Position numbers and translations under genes: made by a program. Positions 37,192 to 45,468 of a DNA stretch of 64,000 bases are shown piece by piece (positions within the stretch are counted from its first letter, which is position 1; each line of letters begins with the position of its first letter). Where the stretch lies: positions 1 through 64,000 of the forward strand of contig CANPIC010000003.1 in the NCBI GenBank assembly GCA_947574055.1, written 5' to 3'. The notes below the pieces were generated by a model, which saw nothing but the letters and a program-made list of their open reading frames with translations, did not search any database and was not told the origin of the DNA. The stretch is from an uncultured bacterium. Its GTDB lineage: Bacteria > Bacillota > Clostridia > Lachnospirales > Lachnospiraceae.

Positions 37192-39726
37192 ATGAAAAAG
37201 ATTTTATTAAAGGCAGGGGTCTGGATTGTCACATTTCTGCTTTCTGTTTTTATCGTCAGCAGTTTTATGAATCAGGGAAATACAGATATGACTGTGGAGA
37301 TGGGGAGTGCATCATTTCCCCTTGTCTATATGAGCCAGGGAGGCGAGAAAATCAACTGTCTGCACGGTTATCTGAGTGAGATGCAGGGCAGTACCATGCG
37401 GGATACGATCACACCACTGGGAGCAGGCAGGAAACTTTCCATTACGGTGGACAAGATGGGCAGCCATATCAGAAGTATGCGTTTTGAGGTGCGCAGCGTA
37501 GATGGGAAACGCCTGGTGGAGGCGACAGATATCAGTCAATATACTGAAGAAGGGGATCAGATCACGGCCTCCTTTACGGTCAAGGATTTGATTGAGAGTA
37601 ATACCGAATACAATCTGATCCTTTTGCTTGAAGACGGGGAAGGGAGAACGATCCGCTATTATACGAGGATTATTCAGGCCGACGAATATCATACCGGCGA
37701 GAAGCTGAAATTTGTCAAAGATTTTCACCGGAAAACCTTTGATAAAGAGGCGGCACAGGATCTGACCATGTATCTGGAATCCAATTCGGAAGGCAATAAC
37801 AGTACTTACAGCCATGTCGATATTCACAGTAGTTTCCATCAGATCACATGGGGAGATCTGGCGGTTACGGAAGAACTGGAGCCAGTATATTTTATCAGAG
37901 AACTGGGGCCCTCCACGGCCAATATCAGTGTGTCTTTTATAGTAAGTACGGGAGCGGGAAAGAACAGACATTATTATAATGTGGTGGAGTACTTCCGCCT
38001 CCGCTATACGCAGGAGCGTATTTACCTGTTGAATTACGAGCGGGATATGCATCAGATTTTTAACGAGGAAGCGGAGAATGCGTTTGCCAACAATAAGATC
38101 ATGCTTGGAATCAACGATTCCAGACTGGAGATGGAGGAGAGCGATGGCGGCAATGTACTGGCATTTGTCAATGAGAACCGACTCTTTACTTATAATATAA
38201 GTGATAATAAGTTTGCCAGTCTGTTTGGTTTTTATGATGAGGACAATGGGGACCGCAGGACACTCTATCCGTCTCACGGGATCAAAATACTGAGCGTCGA
38301 TGAGACAGAAAATGTTTTGTTTCTGATTTATGGCTATATGAACAGAGGACGGCATGAAGGGCAGGTGGGACTTCAGGTATATTATTATAACAGTATGATG
38401 AATACCATAGAAGAACTGGTATTTATTCCGGCCAATACGTCCTATCAACGTGTCAAAGCTGATATCGAACAGCTTTGCTATGTGGACAATGACCGTCATT
38501 TGTTTGTCATGCTTTCCGGCAATGTATATGAAGTTAATCTTGACGCAAAAAGCTGCAGGACTGTCATTGCTGATCTCAAAGAGGATTCTTATCAGGTATC
38601 GGCCAGCAATCGGATGATTGTCTGGAAAAGTGGGGACGGGGCAGATAACAGCCAGCTCACGCTGATGAATCTGAGCAGTAAAAAACAGACACAGATCAGC
38701 CAGGGCCGCAATATTATGCTGACACCGCTGGGCTTTATGGGAGAAGATCTAATCTATGGAATGACACGTGTGTCAGATATTGAAAAAGATAACAGTGGCA
38801 AGGTAGTGATACCCATGTATGAGATCCGGATCCAGAATGAGAATGATGAGATTCTCAAAAAATATGGCAGAGAAGGGCTCTATGTGACCGATGCGGAAAT
38901 AAAGGATAATCAGATCCGGTTGCAGCGCGTGGAGAAAAATGAAGAGACGAATCAGTATGTACCGGTAGAGGATGACCAGATCATGAATAATGAGGAAGTG
39001 GTGGCAGGGGATAATGTAATAGAACTTGCGGTCACGGAAGAGTATGAGACGGTCGTACAGATTGCGGTAAAAAAGGCTATTGATAAAAAGAGCATGAAAT
39101 TTCTGACGCCCAGGGAAGTATTGTTTGAAGGTGGCAGAGAGGTGGCACTTGAGGTACAGGAAACAGAGACCGAACACTATTATGTCTATGGACTGAGGAG
39201 TATTGAGGGGATCTATACAGATGCGGGCAATGCGGTGACTCACGGGGCCGAAATTTCAGGCGTAGTGATCAATGATGCCGGGGCTTACGTCTGGAAAGCC
39301 GGAGACCGGAGTGTCAAAAACCAGATCATGAAGATCAGAGAAGATATGGCGGATGAGGAACGGGGCAGCCTGGCAGTCTGCCTGGATACGATACTTGCCT
39401 ATGAAGGGGTGCAGAGAAATACCGCATATATGCTGGAGAGAGGAAATACGGCCGTGGAAATCCTGCGCAATAACCTGCCGGATGCCCAGGTACTGGAGCT
39501 GTCAGGCTGTACTTTAAATGCGGTTTTGTATTATGTCAATCGGGATATCCCGGTGCTGGCTATGCTGGGGGACGGCAATGCGGTACTGATTATCGGATTT
39601 AATGAACTGAATACCGTTCTCATGGACCCGCTGACCGGAGAAATCTATAAGAAAGGGATGAATGATTCCACAGCATGGTTTGAAGAGAACGGCAACAGTT
39701 TTATCACATATGTAAGGGAGTCCTGA
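37192..39726 (+). CDS. large membrane-anchored extracellular protein with propeller-like repeats and C39-like C-terminus
   Basis: 844 aa, family not recognised. An N-terminal signal anchor (about 5-26) is followed by a long extracytoplasmic region. Residues ~300-560 contain repeated short strands (NRLFTYNISDNKFASLFGF, RHLFVMLSGNVYEV) like a beta-propeller. The last ~110 residues (EVLELSGCTLNAVLYYVNRDIPVLAMLGDGNAVLIIG pattern, cited here only in part: DIPVLAMLGDGNAV, then TVLMDPLTGE) resemble a papain-like C39_2 peptidase fold, but the usual catalytic His is replaced by Asn in GNAV. It starts three bases after the methyltransferase stop and is probably co-translated. A role at the cell surface is inferred only. 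Confidence 0.72.
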   Translation: MKKILLKAGVWIVTFLLSVFIVSSFMNQGNTDMTVEMGSASFPLVYMSQGGEKINCLHGYLSEMQGSTMRDTITPLGAGRKLSITVDKMGSHIRSMRFEVRSVDGKRLVEATDISQYTEEGDQITASFTVKDLIESNTEYNLILLLEDGEGRTIRYYTRIIQADEYHTGEKLKFVKDFHRKTFDKEAAQDLTMYLESNSEGNNSTYSHVDIHSSFHQITWGDLAVTEELEPVYFIRELGPSTANISVSFIVSTGAGKNRHYYNVVEYFRLRYTQERIYLLNYERDMHQIFNEEAENAFANNKIMLGINDSRLEMEESDGGNVLAFVNENRLFTYNISDNKFASLFGFYDEDNGDRRTLYPSHGIKILSVDETENVLFLIYGYMNRGRHEGQVGLQVYYYNSMMNTIEELVFIPANTSYQRVKADIEQLCYVDNDRHLFVMLSGNVYEVNLDAKSCRTVIADLKEDSYQVSASNRMIVWKSGDGADNSQLTLMNLSSKKQTQISQGRNIMLTPLGFMGEDLIYGMTRVSDIEKDNSGKVVIPMYEIRIQNENDEILKKYGREGLYVTDAEIKDNQIRLQRVEKNEETNQYVPVEDDQIMNNEEVVAGDNVIELAVTEEYETVVQIAVKKAIDKKSMKFLTPREVLFEGGREVALEVQETETEHYYVYGLRSIEGIYTDAGNAVTHGAEISGVVINDAGAYVWKAGDRSVKNQIMKIREDMADEERGSLAVCLDTILAYEGVQRNTAYMLERGNTAVEILRNNLPDAQVLELSGCTLNAVLYYVNRDIPVLAMLGDGNAVLIIGFNELNTVLMDPLTGEIYKKGMNDSTAWFEENGNSFITYVRES

Positions 39727-39729
39727 CCA

Positions 39730-40227
39730 TCAGGAGGCCGGGAACAGACTTTGCCCGTATTTCTGCAGTGTCATAAGCAGTATGGTACCAAAGATACCGC
39801 AGGATATGATCTCGCCGGCGCCTACCGTGGCCACCAGATACCACCAGGCGTCGGTCAGTCCGTACCCATAGGGGGAAGCAAGGACAAAGGGGACGATAAT
39901 GGTGTTGGCAAGGATGGTGGGAACAGGAACTGCCCATTTCCACCGTCGCAGGAGATAAGCACCCACGGCGCCCAGCAAAGTAGCCACGGAGCCCATCACG
40001 ATATCCAGAACACAGCATCCGGTCAGAAGATTGCTCAAAAGACAACCGATGAATAAACCGGGGACAGCAGCGGGAAGAAAGACAGGCAGGACGGCAAGCA
40101 TCTCTGAGAGACGCACCTGGATGGCACCGGAAGCCAGACCAAACATGTTGGCGACAAAGGTCAGCACCACATAGAGAGCGGCTGTCATAGCCGCTTGTGT
40201 CAGAAACAGTACTTTTTGATTTTTCAT
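39730..40227 (-). CDS. queT: QueT family queuosine-precursor transporter (ECF S component)
   Basis: 165 aa with five or six transmembrane helices. ALYVVLTFVANMFGLASGAI, the VRLSEMLAVLPVF signature and TGCCVLDIVMGSVATLLGA are typical of the QueT family, substrate-binding S components that import preQ0/preQ1-type precursors with a shared ECF energising module. A preQ1-I-like riboswitch in its leader supports the assignment. AAGGAG precedes the start. It ends four bases after the convergent surface-protein gene, so both share the boundary without a visible terminator. Confidence 0.88.
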   Translation of the reverse strand: MKNQKVLFLTQAAMTAALYVVLTFVANMFGLASGAIQVRLSEMLAVLPVFLPAAVPGLFIGCLLSNLLTGCCVLDIVMGSVATLLGAVGAYLLRRWKWAVPVPTILANTIIVPFVLASPYGYGLTDAWWYLVATVGAGEIISCGIFGTILLMTLQKYGQSLFPAS

Positions 40228-40233
40228 ATGGAT

Positions 40234-40277
40234 TCTCCTTTAGTTTTGTTTTACGTCAGGAAGGTCTCGAACTGACG
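40234..40277 (-). promoter_or_regulatory. preQ1-I-type riboswitch in the queT leader
   Basis: On the minus strand CGTCAG (40277-40272) and CTGACG (40259-40254) form P1, around a loop with TTCGAGACCTTC, followed by the A-rich tail AAAACAAAACTAAAGGAG that reaches the ribosome binding site. This matches the preQ1-I layout: stem, C-rich loop, and an A-rich tail that folds into the minor groove. The overlap with AAGGAG suggests control of translation. Confidence 0.75.
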
Positions 40278-40324
40278 TTATGATATTGAAAAAGCCTTGA
40301 TTCTATTGGCTTTTCCGAAGATCT

Positions 40325-40352
40325 ATTATACAGGGAATTGGAGAAATGTCAA
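40325..40352 (-). promoter_or_regulatory. queT: queT promoter
   Basis: On the minus strand TTGACA (40352-40347), a 16-bp spacer and TATAAT (40330-40325). The leader of about 90 nt starts near 40318. It also holds an upstream hairpin GAAAAGCC/GGCTTTTTC before the aptamer. Confidence 0.8.
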
Positions 40353-40468
40353 GGCCTGACTCAATTTCTGGCGCAGTGTGACAGGAGTATAGGAAGTTGT
40401 CTGGCAATCAGGAGTAGATATATGTTGCAGTTAACGATTATCATGGCAAAGAAAAGGAGGATAAAAGA

Positions 40469-41332
40469 TTGAAAAAAACAGTAGTTACGATGATCGCGGT
40501 GACAATGGCGTTAAGCAGCAGCTTAACGACGTTTGCCGCTCCTGAAACGATGGCGGGCGGAAGCGTATTTGATGCAGAATACTATGCACAGAATAATCCG
40601 GACATAGCCGCGGTATATGGAACGGACAAAGATACCCTGTTTCAGCATTATACCTTGTATGGAAAAGCAGAGGGCCGGCAGGCTTATGCAAGCAATGAAG
40701 GATCCATCACAAGGTATGGAGTTTTGCTGGAGCCGGGGGATGAAAATTATCTTCGTGCAGGGTATTTAGTGGCAGGGTTTGACTACAGTTTAACGCCAGT
40801 CACAGAGAATGTATACTATACGCTAGAAGCCGGTCAGTGGGTGGAACACAGGGAACCCTTACAGACACCGAGGGTGTCTGATCCGGCGGCAGATTTTGTA
40901 CGAAAAGACTGGAGTGGGGATCAAAGGTATCAGGATATCAGAAATGAGGTAATCGAAGTGATGGCCGGAAGGGAATCAGAGACGGAAATAAATGTGGAGT
41001 CCAGAGTAAAATATTTTTGCGCCAATCAGCAGGACTATGAAGAATTTTATGCCCTTTTAAAGAATCTGTCGATAGATTTGGTAAAAGAGGGCATTGTAAA
41101 CAACTGTTATATGTTTAACAGTTATGATTCTTCTGATGGGATCCTTTTGGATCTGTATCGGCCCATAGAAAGATATGCTGATATTTTGATAAACAGTGAT
41201 CATCTGCAAAGCAGAGAGAGTTATGACAAACATCCGGAAGTATGGGCTTATCTCAGAGGGACAATCACGATTCCGGAACCAGAACCATATGACCCTGAGT
41301 TAGATGGTGGTGCGTGGGGGAGCGGCTGGTAG
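40469..41332 (+). CDS. secreted hypothetical protein (TTG start)
   Basis: 287 aa. TTG at 40469 lies eight bases after AAAGGAGG, and no ATG competes. A signal peptide covers residues 1-~24 (VVTMIAVTMALSSSLTTFAA). Residues ~32-75 hold a YYAQNNPDIAAVYG ... HYTLYGKAEGR block seen in many secreted clostridial proteins, which I take as a surface-binding module. The rest is not recognised. It has no partner gene and converges on another secreted protein gene, sharing a terminator. Confidence 0.78.
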   Translation: MKKTVVTMIAVTMALSSSLTTFAAPETMAGGSVFDAEYYAQNNPDIAAVYGTDKDTLFQHYTLYGKAEGRQAYASNEGSITRYGVLLEPGDENYLRAGYLVAGFDYSLTPVTENVYYTLEAGQWVEHREPLQTPRVSDPAADFVRKDWSGDQRYQDIRNEVIEVMAGRESETEINVESRVKYFCANQQDYEEFYALLKNLSIDLVKEGIVNNCYMFNSYDSSDGILLDLYRPIERYADILINSDHLQSRESYDKHPEVWAYLRGTITIPEPEPYDPELDGGAWGSGW

Positions 41333-41360
41333 GATATGGAGAATCATCCGTTATCCGGAC

Positions 41361-41404
41361 AAAAACCGGGCAGGTGCAACAAGAAGCGCCTGCCCGGTTT
41401 TTTG
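41361..41404. terminator. bidirectional terminator between two secreted-protein genes
   Basis: AACCGGGCAGG (from 41364) and CCTGCCCGGTT (41389-41399) form an 11-bp stem. TTTT follows on the plus strand and TTTTTGTC on the minus strand. Confidence 0.9.
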
Positions 41405-41409
41405 ATGTT

Positions 41410-42414
41410 TCAGGAAACATTGACAATATTATATTGTGGTTCGATCCATACTCCTGAACCATAACCAGTCCATGTGGTTACTTTTCTGTCTTCGATATAG
41501 AGATCCTGATCCTTTATGGTTAATTTGCCTGCCTCATATATTTCTACTGTGATAGTTGGGGAACTAGCAAGCCAATTCGCTACATGCTGACCGCTCCAGA
41601 AATAGGTCCATCTTCCCGGTATTCGCGGATCAGGCATCCATCCGGTGAATTGATTGCCGGGATAATTGGCTTTATGGTTAAGTTGGGCATCATACGGGAT
41701 TGCTGCGATATTTGTATTCGGAGCATCGACCTGATAGATAAACCACAAGCAGGCATAATCACCTACTCCGCTGTAAAGGGGCCGGCTGATCAGTTCATCA
41801 GGAAGGATATCTGCAGAAACAACGCTTCCGTTTCTACCCCACCATAAACTTTCACGCCATTCGCTTGGACACAGGGGGACAAGCTCCTCTTTATAGATCC
41901 GCAGATTATAAGTCCAGTCATTCGCTGTCGTACCTGCATAGTATTTTTCCCATTCGTAAGAGGGCTCATATGACAATACGAGATTGCGGGGCACCATATT
42001 GACCTTGTCGCCTGCCTTTGCACGTACACAAATCGTGGCATATTCACTGGCAACGTCCTTGTCTTCCAGGCCAATCGTCACATAACCGTCAAATGGCATG
42101 ATGAGATAGGCATCTTCTTTCACGACTTGGCAGGAGACGGTTTTCACATTTGACGGCAGACTGCCATCATCCATTAGCGCAGGCCAGCTTGACGAGGGAA
42201 GCATATGATCGATAATATACTGCCCGTTTACTGACATTACGTCTGTCCCATCTCCGTTTTTCATTTCGACGGTTGTATTTTCATTCCAGTCAAAAGCATA
42301 ACTGTTAACATACCCTTGCCAGTCAAAGGGCTTTTGCGGAGACGCATAAGATACAGTTCCCAGACTGCCTGCCAGAAATACAGTGCACAATAAGCTGATA
42401 ATTCCTTTTTTCAT
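41410..42414 (-). CDS. secreted hypothetical protein
   Basis: 334 aa from the ATG at 42414, which follows AAAGGA; the longer frame to 42468 lacks a site. A signal peptide covers residues 1-~24 (GIISLLCTVFLAGSLGTVSYA). The mature part is rich in Trp, Tyr and Asn, with WTGYGSGVWIEPQYNI at the end, suggesting a beta-rich secreted fold. I do not recognise the family. Its upstream neighbour (57 bp away, same strand) encodes a membrane protein. Confidence 0.75.
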   Translation of the reverse strand: MKKGIISLLCTVFLAGSLGTVSYASPQKPFDWQGYVNSYAFDWNENTTVEMKNGDGTDVMSVNGQYIIDHMLPSSSWPALMDDGSLPSNVKTVSCQVVKEDAYLIMPFDGYVTIGLEDKDVASEYATICVRAKAGDKVNMVPRNLVLSYEPSYEWEKYYAGTTANDWTYNLRIYKEELVPLCPSEWRESLWWGRNGSVVSADILPDELISRPLYSGVGDYACLWFIYQVDAPNTNIAAIPYDAQLNHKANYPGNQFTGWMPDPRIPGRWTYFWSGQHVANWLASSPTITVEIYEAGKLTIKDQDLYIEDRKVTTWTGYGSGVWIEPQYNIVNVS

Positions 42415-42470
42415 GACAGTTTTCCTTTCATTCTGTTTGGTAATGACTTGTTGGTAACAAGGTTCCATAC

Positions 42471-42932
42471 TCAGGACAGCAAATGATCTGTCTCTGTTTC
42501 TTTCCAGATATTCTTAATAGAAGAATAACTTGCCCAGATGGAAAGAATATATCCCACAGCCAGATCTTTGATGACAATGGCAATGATCTCTGGCTCTGCA
42601 AGCAGTTCTGCCATGGAATACAGACCATGCAGTTCGCGGTCAGCGGAGATTTTTAGAGAGACCATCTCTGCCCCCAGAATTGCCAGGACGGAAAGGATGA
42701 TGCAGATAACGATACCGGTTTTTGACAGGGTGCCACCCAGCATGGTATACCCTTTCATACCGCAAAATACGATCGCATAGCCTGCGATACCGGCGATAAA
42801 ACCGACCTGTCCGATGATGACCCATAATATTGATCCCAGCAGGACTCCGATAATCGCACCGATGAGCCCGAGCAGGACATTTTCCCGTATATCTTGTCCG
42901 GGCAGTGACACACTTTTGCTTTCTTTACTCAT
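42471..42932 (-). CDS. hypothetical membrane protein
   Basis: 153 aa with four predicted transmembrane segments (about 20-42, 45-62, 70-90 and 118-140). The first carries the pattern GLIGAIIGVLLGSILWVIIG. A short charged N-terminus (MSKESKSVSLPGQD) is cytoplasmic. GGGGGAAAC precedes the start. It may be transcribed with the secreted-protein gene 57 bp downstream. Function is unknown. Confidence 0.75.
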   Translation of the reverse strand: MSKESKSVSLPGQDIRENVLLGLIGAIIGVLLGSILWVIIGQVGFIAGIAGYAIVFCGMKGYTMLGGTLSKTGIVICIILSVLAILGAEMVSLKISADRELHGLYSMAELLAEPEIIAIVIKDLAVGYILSIWASYSSIKNIWKETETDHLLS

Positions 42933-43296
42933 TGTTTCCCCCTTTTCTGCTGCATGTACAGCGCTATTGGGACGATTGGTAGCATATTGCCCAATCTTCC
43001 CATCTCATGTTTGTGTTGCCTCTGGTATTTATCATACCACATAAATGGGTTACTGCAGCATTAATTTTGAAAAAAATACAGTCAAAGGAAGAGGAAGTGA
43101 GATAAAGTGCAAGAAAATAATGATAAGTAAATATGTGAAAAAAATAACAAAAAGGACCGGAAAGTAGCCATAAAAAACAGACAAATAGCTACTTTTGGAG
43201 CTATTTGCCTTTGTAAAACAAAGTGAACCCGCCCTGACAGTATCTGCCTCTCATGTCAGGACGGAACAGTATGGCAATGGTAAAGAATAACGCTTA
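42933..43296. other. intergenic region between a membrane protein gene and prs
   Basis: 364 bp without a gene. 42933-43160 is AT-rich and would hold the promoter of the gene at 42932; an extended -10, TGGTATGAT, lies near 43032 on the minus strand with a poor -35. 43161-43207 and 43233-43260 hold hairpins downstream of prs. Confidence 0.5.
43171..43207 (-). terminator. prs operon terminator
   Basis: On the minus strand CAAATAGCT and AGCTATTTG (43207-43199 and 43190-43182) form a 9-bp stem followed by TCTGTTTTTT. A competing pairing, AAAGTAGC (43161-43168) with GCTACTTT (43188-43195), overlaps it. Confidence 0.75.
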
Positions 43297-44481
43297 CTAC
43301 ATGTTGCGGGTCTTATATTTGGCCACAACACGCTGGATGCGTTCGTTTGGATTCAGCAGATCGCTGATAGAAGTGTCGTGATTGAGGGTATCAATCAGGT
43401 ACGCAATGTATTTGCTCATATCACAGTTGATATACCACTCCCGTTCCAGCAGATCGGGAGTCTGATAGATCAGGTTGGTAGTCAGCACTTTGTCGATGAG
43501 CCCGTTTTTAAAAGCCTGGTCAAATTTGTGCAGGCCGCTTGTAAAAAGTCCGAAAGTGGCACAGATGAAGATCTTGCGTGCTTTGCGTTCTTTGAGAGCG
43601 GCGGCCACTTCCAGCACACTGTCTCCGGAAGAGATCATATCGTCGATGATAATCATATCCTTCCCTTCGACACTTGTGCCGAGAAATTCATGAGCGACGA
43701 TAGGATTACGGCCATTGACGATCCGGGTGTAATCCCGTCTTTTGTAGAACATACCCATATCGAGTCCAAGGACATTGGCAATGTAGATTGCACGGCTCAT
43801 TCCGCCTTCGTCAGGGCTGATGACCATCATATGGTTGGAATCTATGGTGAGATTTTTCACATGGCGCAGTAGGTTTTTGATGAACTGATAGGAAGGCATA
43901 ACAGTTTCGAAGCCGTTGAGGGGGATGGCATTTTGTACCCGCGCATCGTGGGCATCAAAAGTGATGATATTATCCACACCCATATTTACCAGTTCCTGCA
44001 GGGCGATGGCACAGTCCAGCGATTCTCTGGACGTTCTTTTGTGCTGTCTGCTCTCATACAGAAACGGCATGATGACAGTGATCCTTCTGGCCTTACCGCC
44101 TACAGCAGAGATGATACGTTTCAGATCCTGATAATGATCATCCGGCGACATATGATTTTCATGGTTGCAGAGGGAATAGGTCAGGCTGTAGTTACACACA
44201 TCTACGAGAATATACAGATCAGTACCCCGGACCGATTCCATGATCACACCCTTTGCCTCACCGGAACCAAAGCGGGGAACTTTGGCATCCAATAAGTAAG
44301 AATCACGCTGATAGCCTGCAAAAGCCAGGCTTTCCTTGTGTTCGCTCTCCCGTTCGGTGCGCCATTTTACCAGGTAATAATCAATTTTCTGCCCGAGAGA
44401 ACGGCATCCTTCCAGAGAAATGACGCCGAGGGAACCTACGGGTATGGTTTCCAGATTTCTTTTTTCTTCGCGCGATTTCAT
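43297..44481 (-). CDS. prs: ribose-phosphate pyrophosphokinase (long clostridial type)
   Basis: 394 aa from the ATG at 44481, six bases after GTGAGG; a GTG at 44493 is the alternative. FDAHDARVQNAIP (metal-binding), MVISPDEGGMSRA and the PRPP loop DMIIIDDMISSGDS are intact. It transfers pyrophosphate from ATP to ribose-5-phosphate, feeding the nucleotide salvage enzymes elsewhere in the window. About 80 residues longer than classical Prs, as in other clostridial homologues. It follows the DnaI-like gene by nine bases, so the three minus-strand genes are an operon. Confidence 0.93.
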   Translation of the reverse strand: MKSREEKRNLETIPVGSLGVISLEGCRSLGQKIDYYLVKWRTERESEHKESLAFAGYQRDSYLLDAKVPRFGSGEAKGVIMESVRGTDLYILVDVCNYSLTYSLCNHENHMSPDDHYQDLKRIISAVGGKARRITVIMPFLYESRQHKRTSRESLDCAIALQELVNMGVDNIITFDAHDARVQNAIPLNGFETVMPSYQFIKNLLRHVKNLTIDSNHMMVISPDEGGMSRAIYIANVLGLDMGMFYKRRDYTRIVNGRNPIVAHEFLGTSVEGKDMIIIDDMISSGDSVLEVAAALKERKARKIFICATFGLFTSGLHKFDQAFKNGLIDKVLTTNLIYQTPDLLEREWYINCDMSKYIAYLIDTLNHDTSISDLLNPNERIQRVVAKYKTRNM

Positions 44482-44489
44482 CAAAGTCC

Positions 44490-45446
44490 TCACTTTCTGT
44501 TTTGTATGGTTTTGAGGTACATCCGGATATCCGGACCAGTGATCTTAAAGATATCGTAGTTGCTTGTAATGCGGGAAAATATTCGTTCAGAATATTTGTT
44601 CCGCAGATCCGCCAGAGACAGATTGGTGGAGATAATGGTGGATTTGCGGCGCAGGTGCCGTTCGTTCAGGCAGGAAAAAAGCTGCGATACCACATAGGCG
44701 TTGGTGTATTCCGTACCCAGGTCGTCAATCACCAATAGATCGCAGTGCCATATGTCCTGGCTGGCGGCAGCGGATTCCTCACGGGATCTGCCTGACAGGA
44801 TATCAATCAGGCCGGCAGCGCTGAAATACAGGACCAGATTGCCGGCTTCGATCAGTTCCCTGGCGATGCAGTTGCTCAGAAATGTCTTTCCGGCGCCCAC
44901 GGAACCGTAGAAAAAGAGGTTGCGGTAACAGGATGCGAAAGAGCGGACAAAATCCTGACAGGCATTGGACGCCCGCAGAAAACGCTCCAGATCTTCGCCT
45001 TTATAATAATCGGAAGATAAGACAGAAAAATTTTCCCGTTTCAGGGTATCCCGGATATTGGATTGCTCATACAGAAGTGTAACGATTTTTTGCTTCAGAC
45101 AAATACATTTTGCGCCTTCCACATAACCGGTATCCCGGCACAAAGGACAGTCGTAGTCAGGCTCAAGATAGTCTGCCGGATAACCGGCAGAGAGCAAAAG
45201 CATACGTTTTTTTTCAGAAAGTGCATGGAGGGATTGCTTCAAATCGGCCAGAGCCTGTCCGTCTCCTTCCAGCAATCGTCTGGCATGTGCGACGGAGACA
45301 GAGGAAACCGCATGATCGGTCTCTTCATATTCCGGAATTTTTTCATAAATCTCCGAAACCCTTGCTAGCTGCAGACGCCGGGAATCATTCTGTTTTTCTT
45401 CATATTCCCGAAGAATGGAATCGTATTGTTGATTAGTCAGTGGCAC
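44490..45446 (-). CDS. dnaI: helicase loader, DnaC/DnaI-like AAA+ ATPase
   Basis: 318 aa. An N-terminal zinc-binding region (CPLCRDTGYVEGAKCICLK with C-x2-C and C-x-C) resembles the DnaI helicase-binding domain. The AAA+ domain has Walker A YGSVGAGKTFLSN, Walker B LLVIDDLGTEYTN and sensor segments STIISTNLSL and RITSNYD. It would load the DnaB-type helicase encoded at 10.3 kb onto the origin or restarted forks. It lies between dnaD and prs on the minus strand, the usual dnaD-dnaI pairing in Clostridia. Confidence 0.9.
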   Translation of the reverse strand: MPLTNQQYDSILREYEEKQNDSRRLQLARVSEIYEKIPEYEETDHAVSSVSVAHARRLLEGDGQALADLKQSLHALSEKKRMLLLSAGYPADYLEPDYDCPLCRDTGYVEGAKCICLKQKIVTLLYEQSNIRDTLKRENFSVLSSDYYKGEDLERFLRASNACQDFVRSFASCYRNLFFYGSVGAGKTFLSNCIARELIEAGNLVLYFSAAGLIDILSGRSREESAAASQDIWHCDLLVIDDLGTEYTNAYVVSQLFSCLNERHLRRKSTIISTNLSLADLRNKYSERIFSRITSNYDIFKITGPDIRMYLKTIQNRK

Positions 45447-45468
45447 AAAAGTTCTCCTTTATCATGGG

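Noticed and set aside
37312-38499. 395-aa open frame on the minus strand
   Set aside because: Antisense of the large surface-protein gene, with no start signal or family features.
43233-43260. CCTGACA/TGTCAGG hairpin as the prs terminator
   Set aside because: No T-run follows on either strand; the hairpin at 43182-43207 with TTTTTT is the better terminator.
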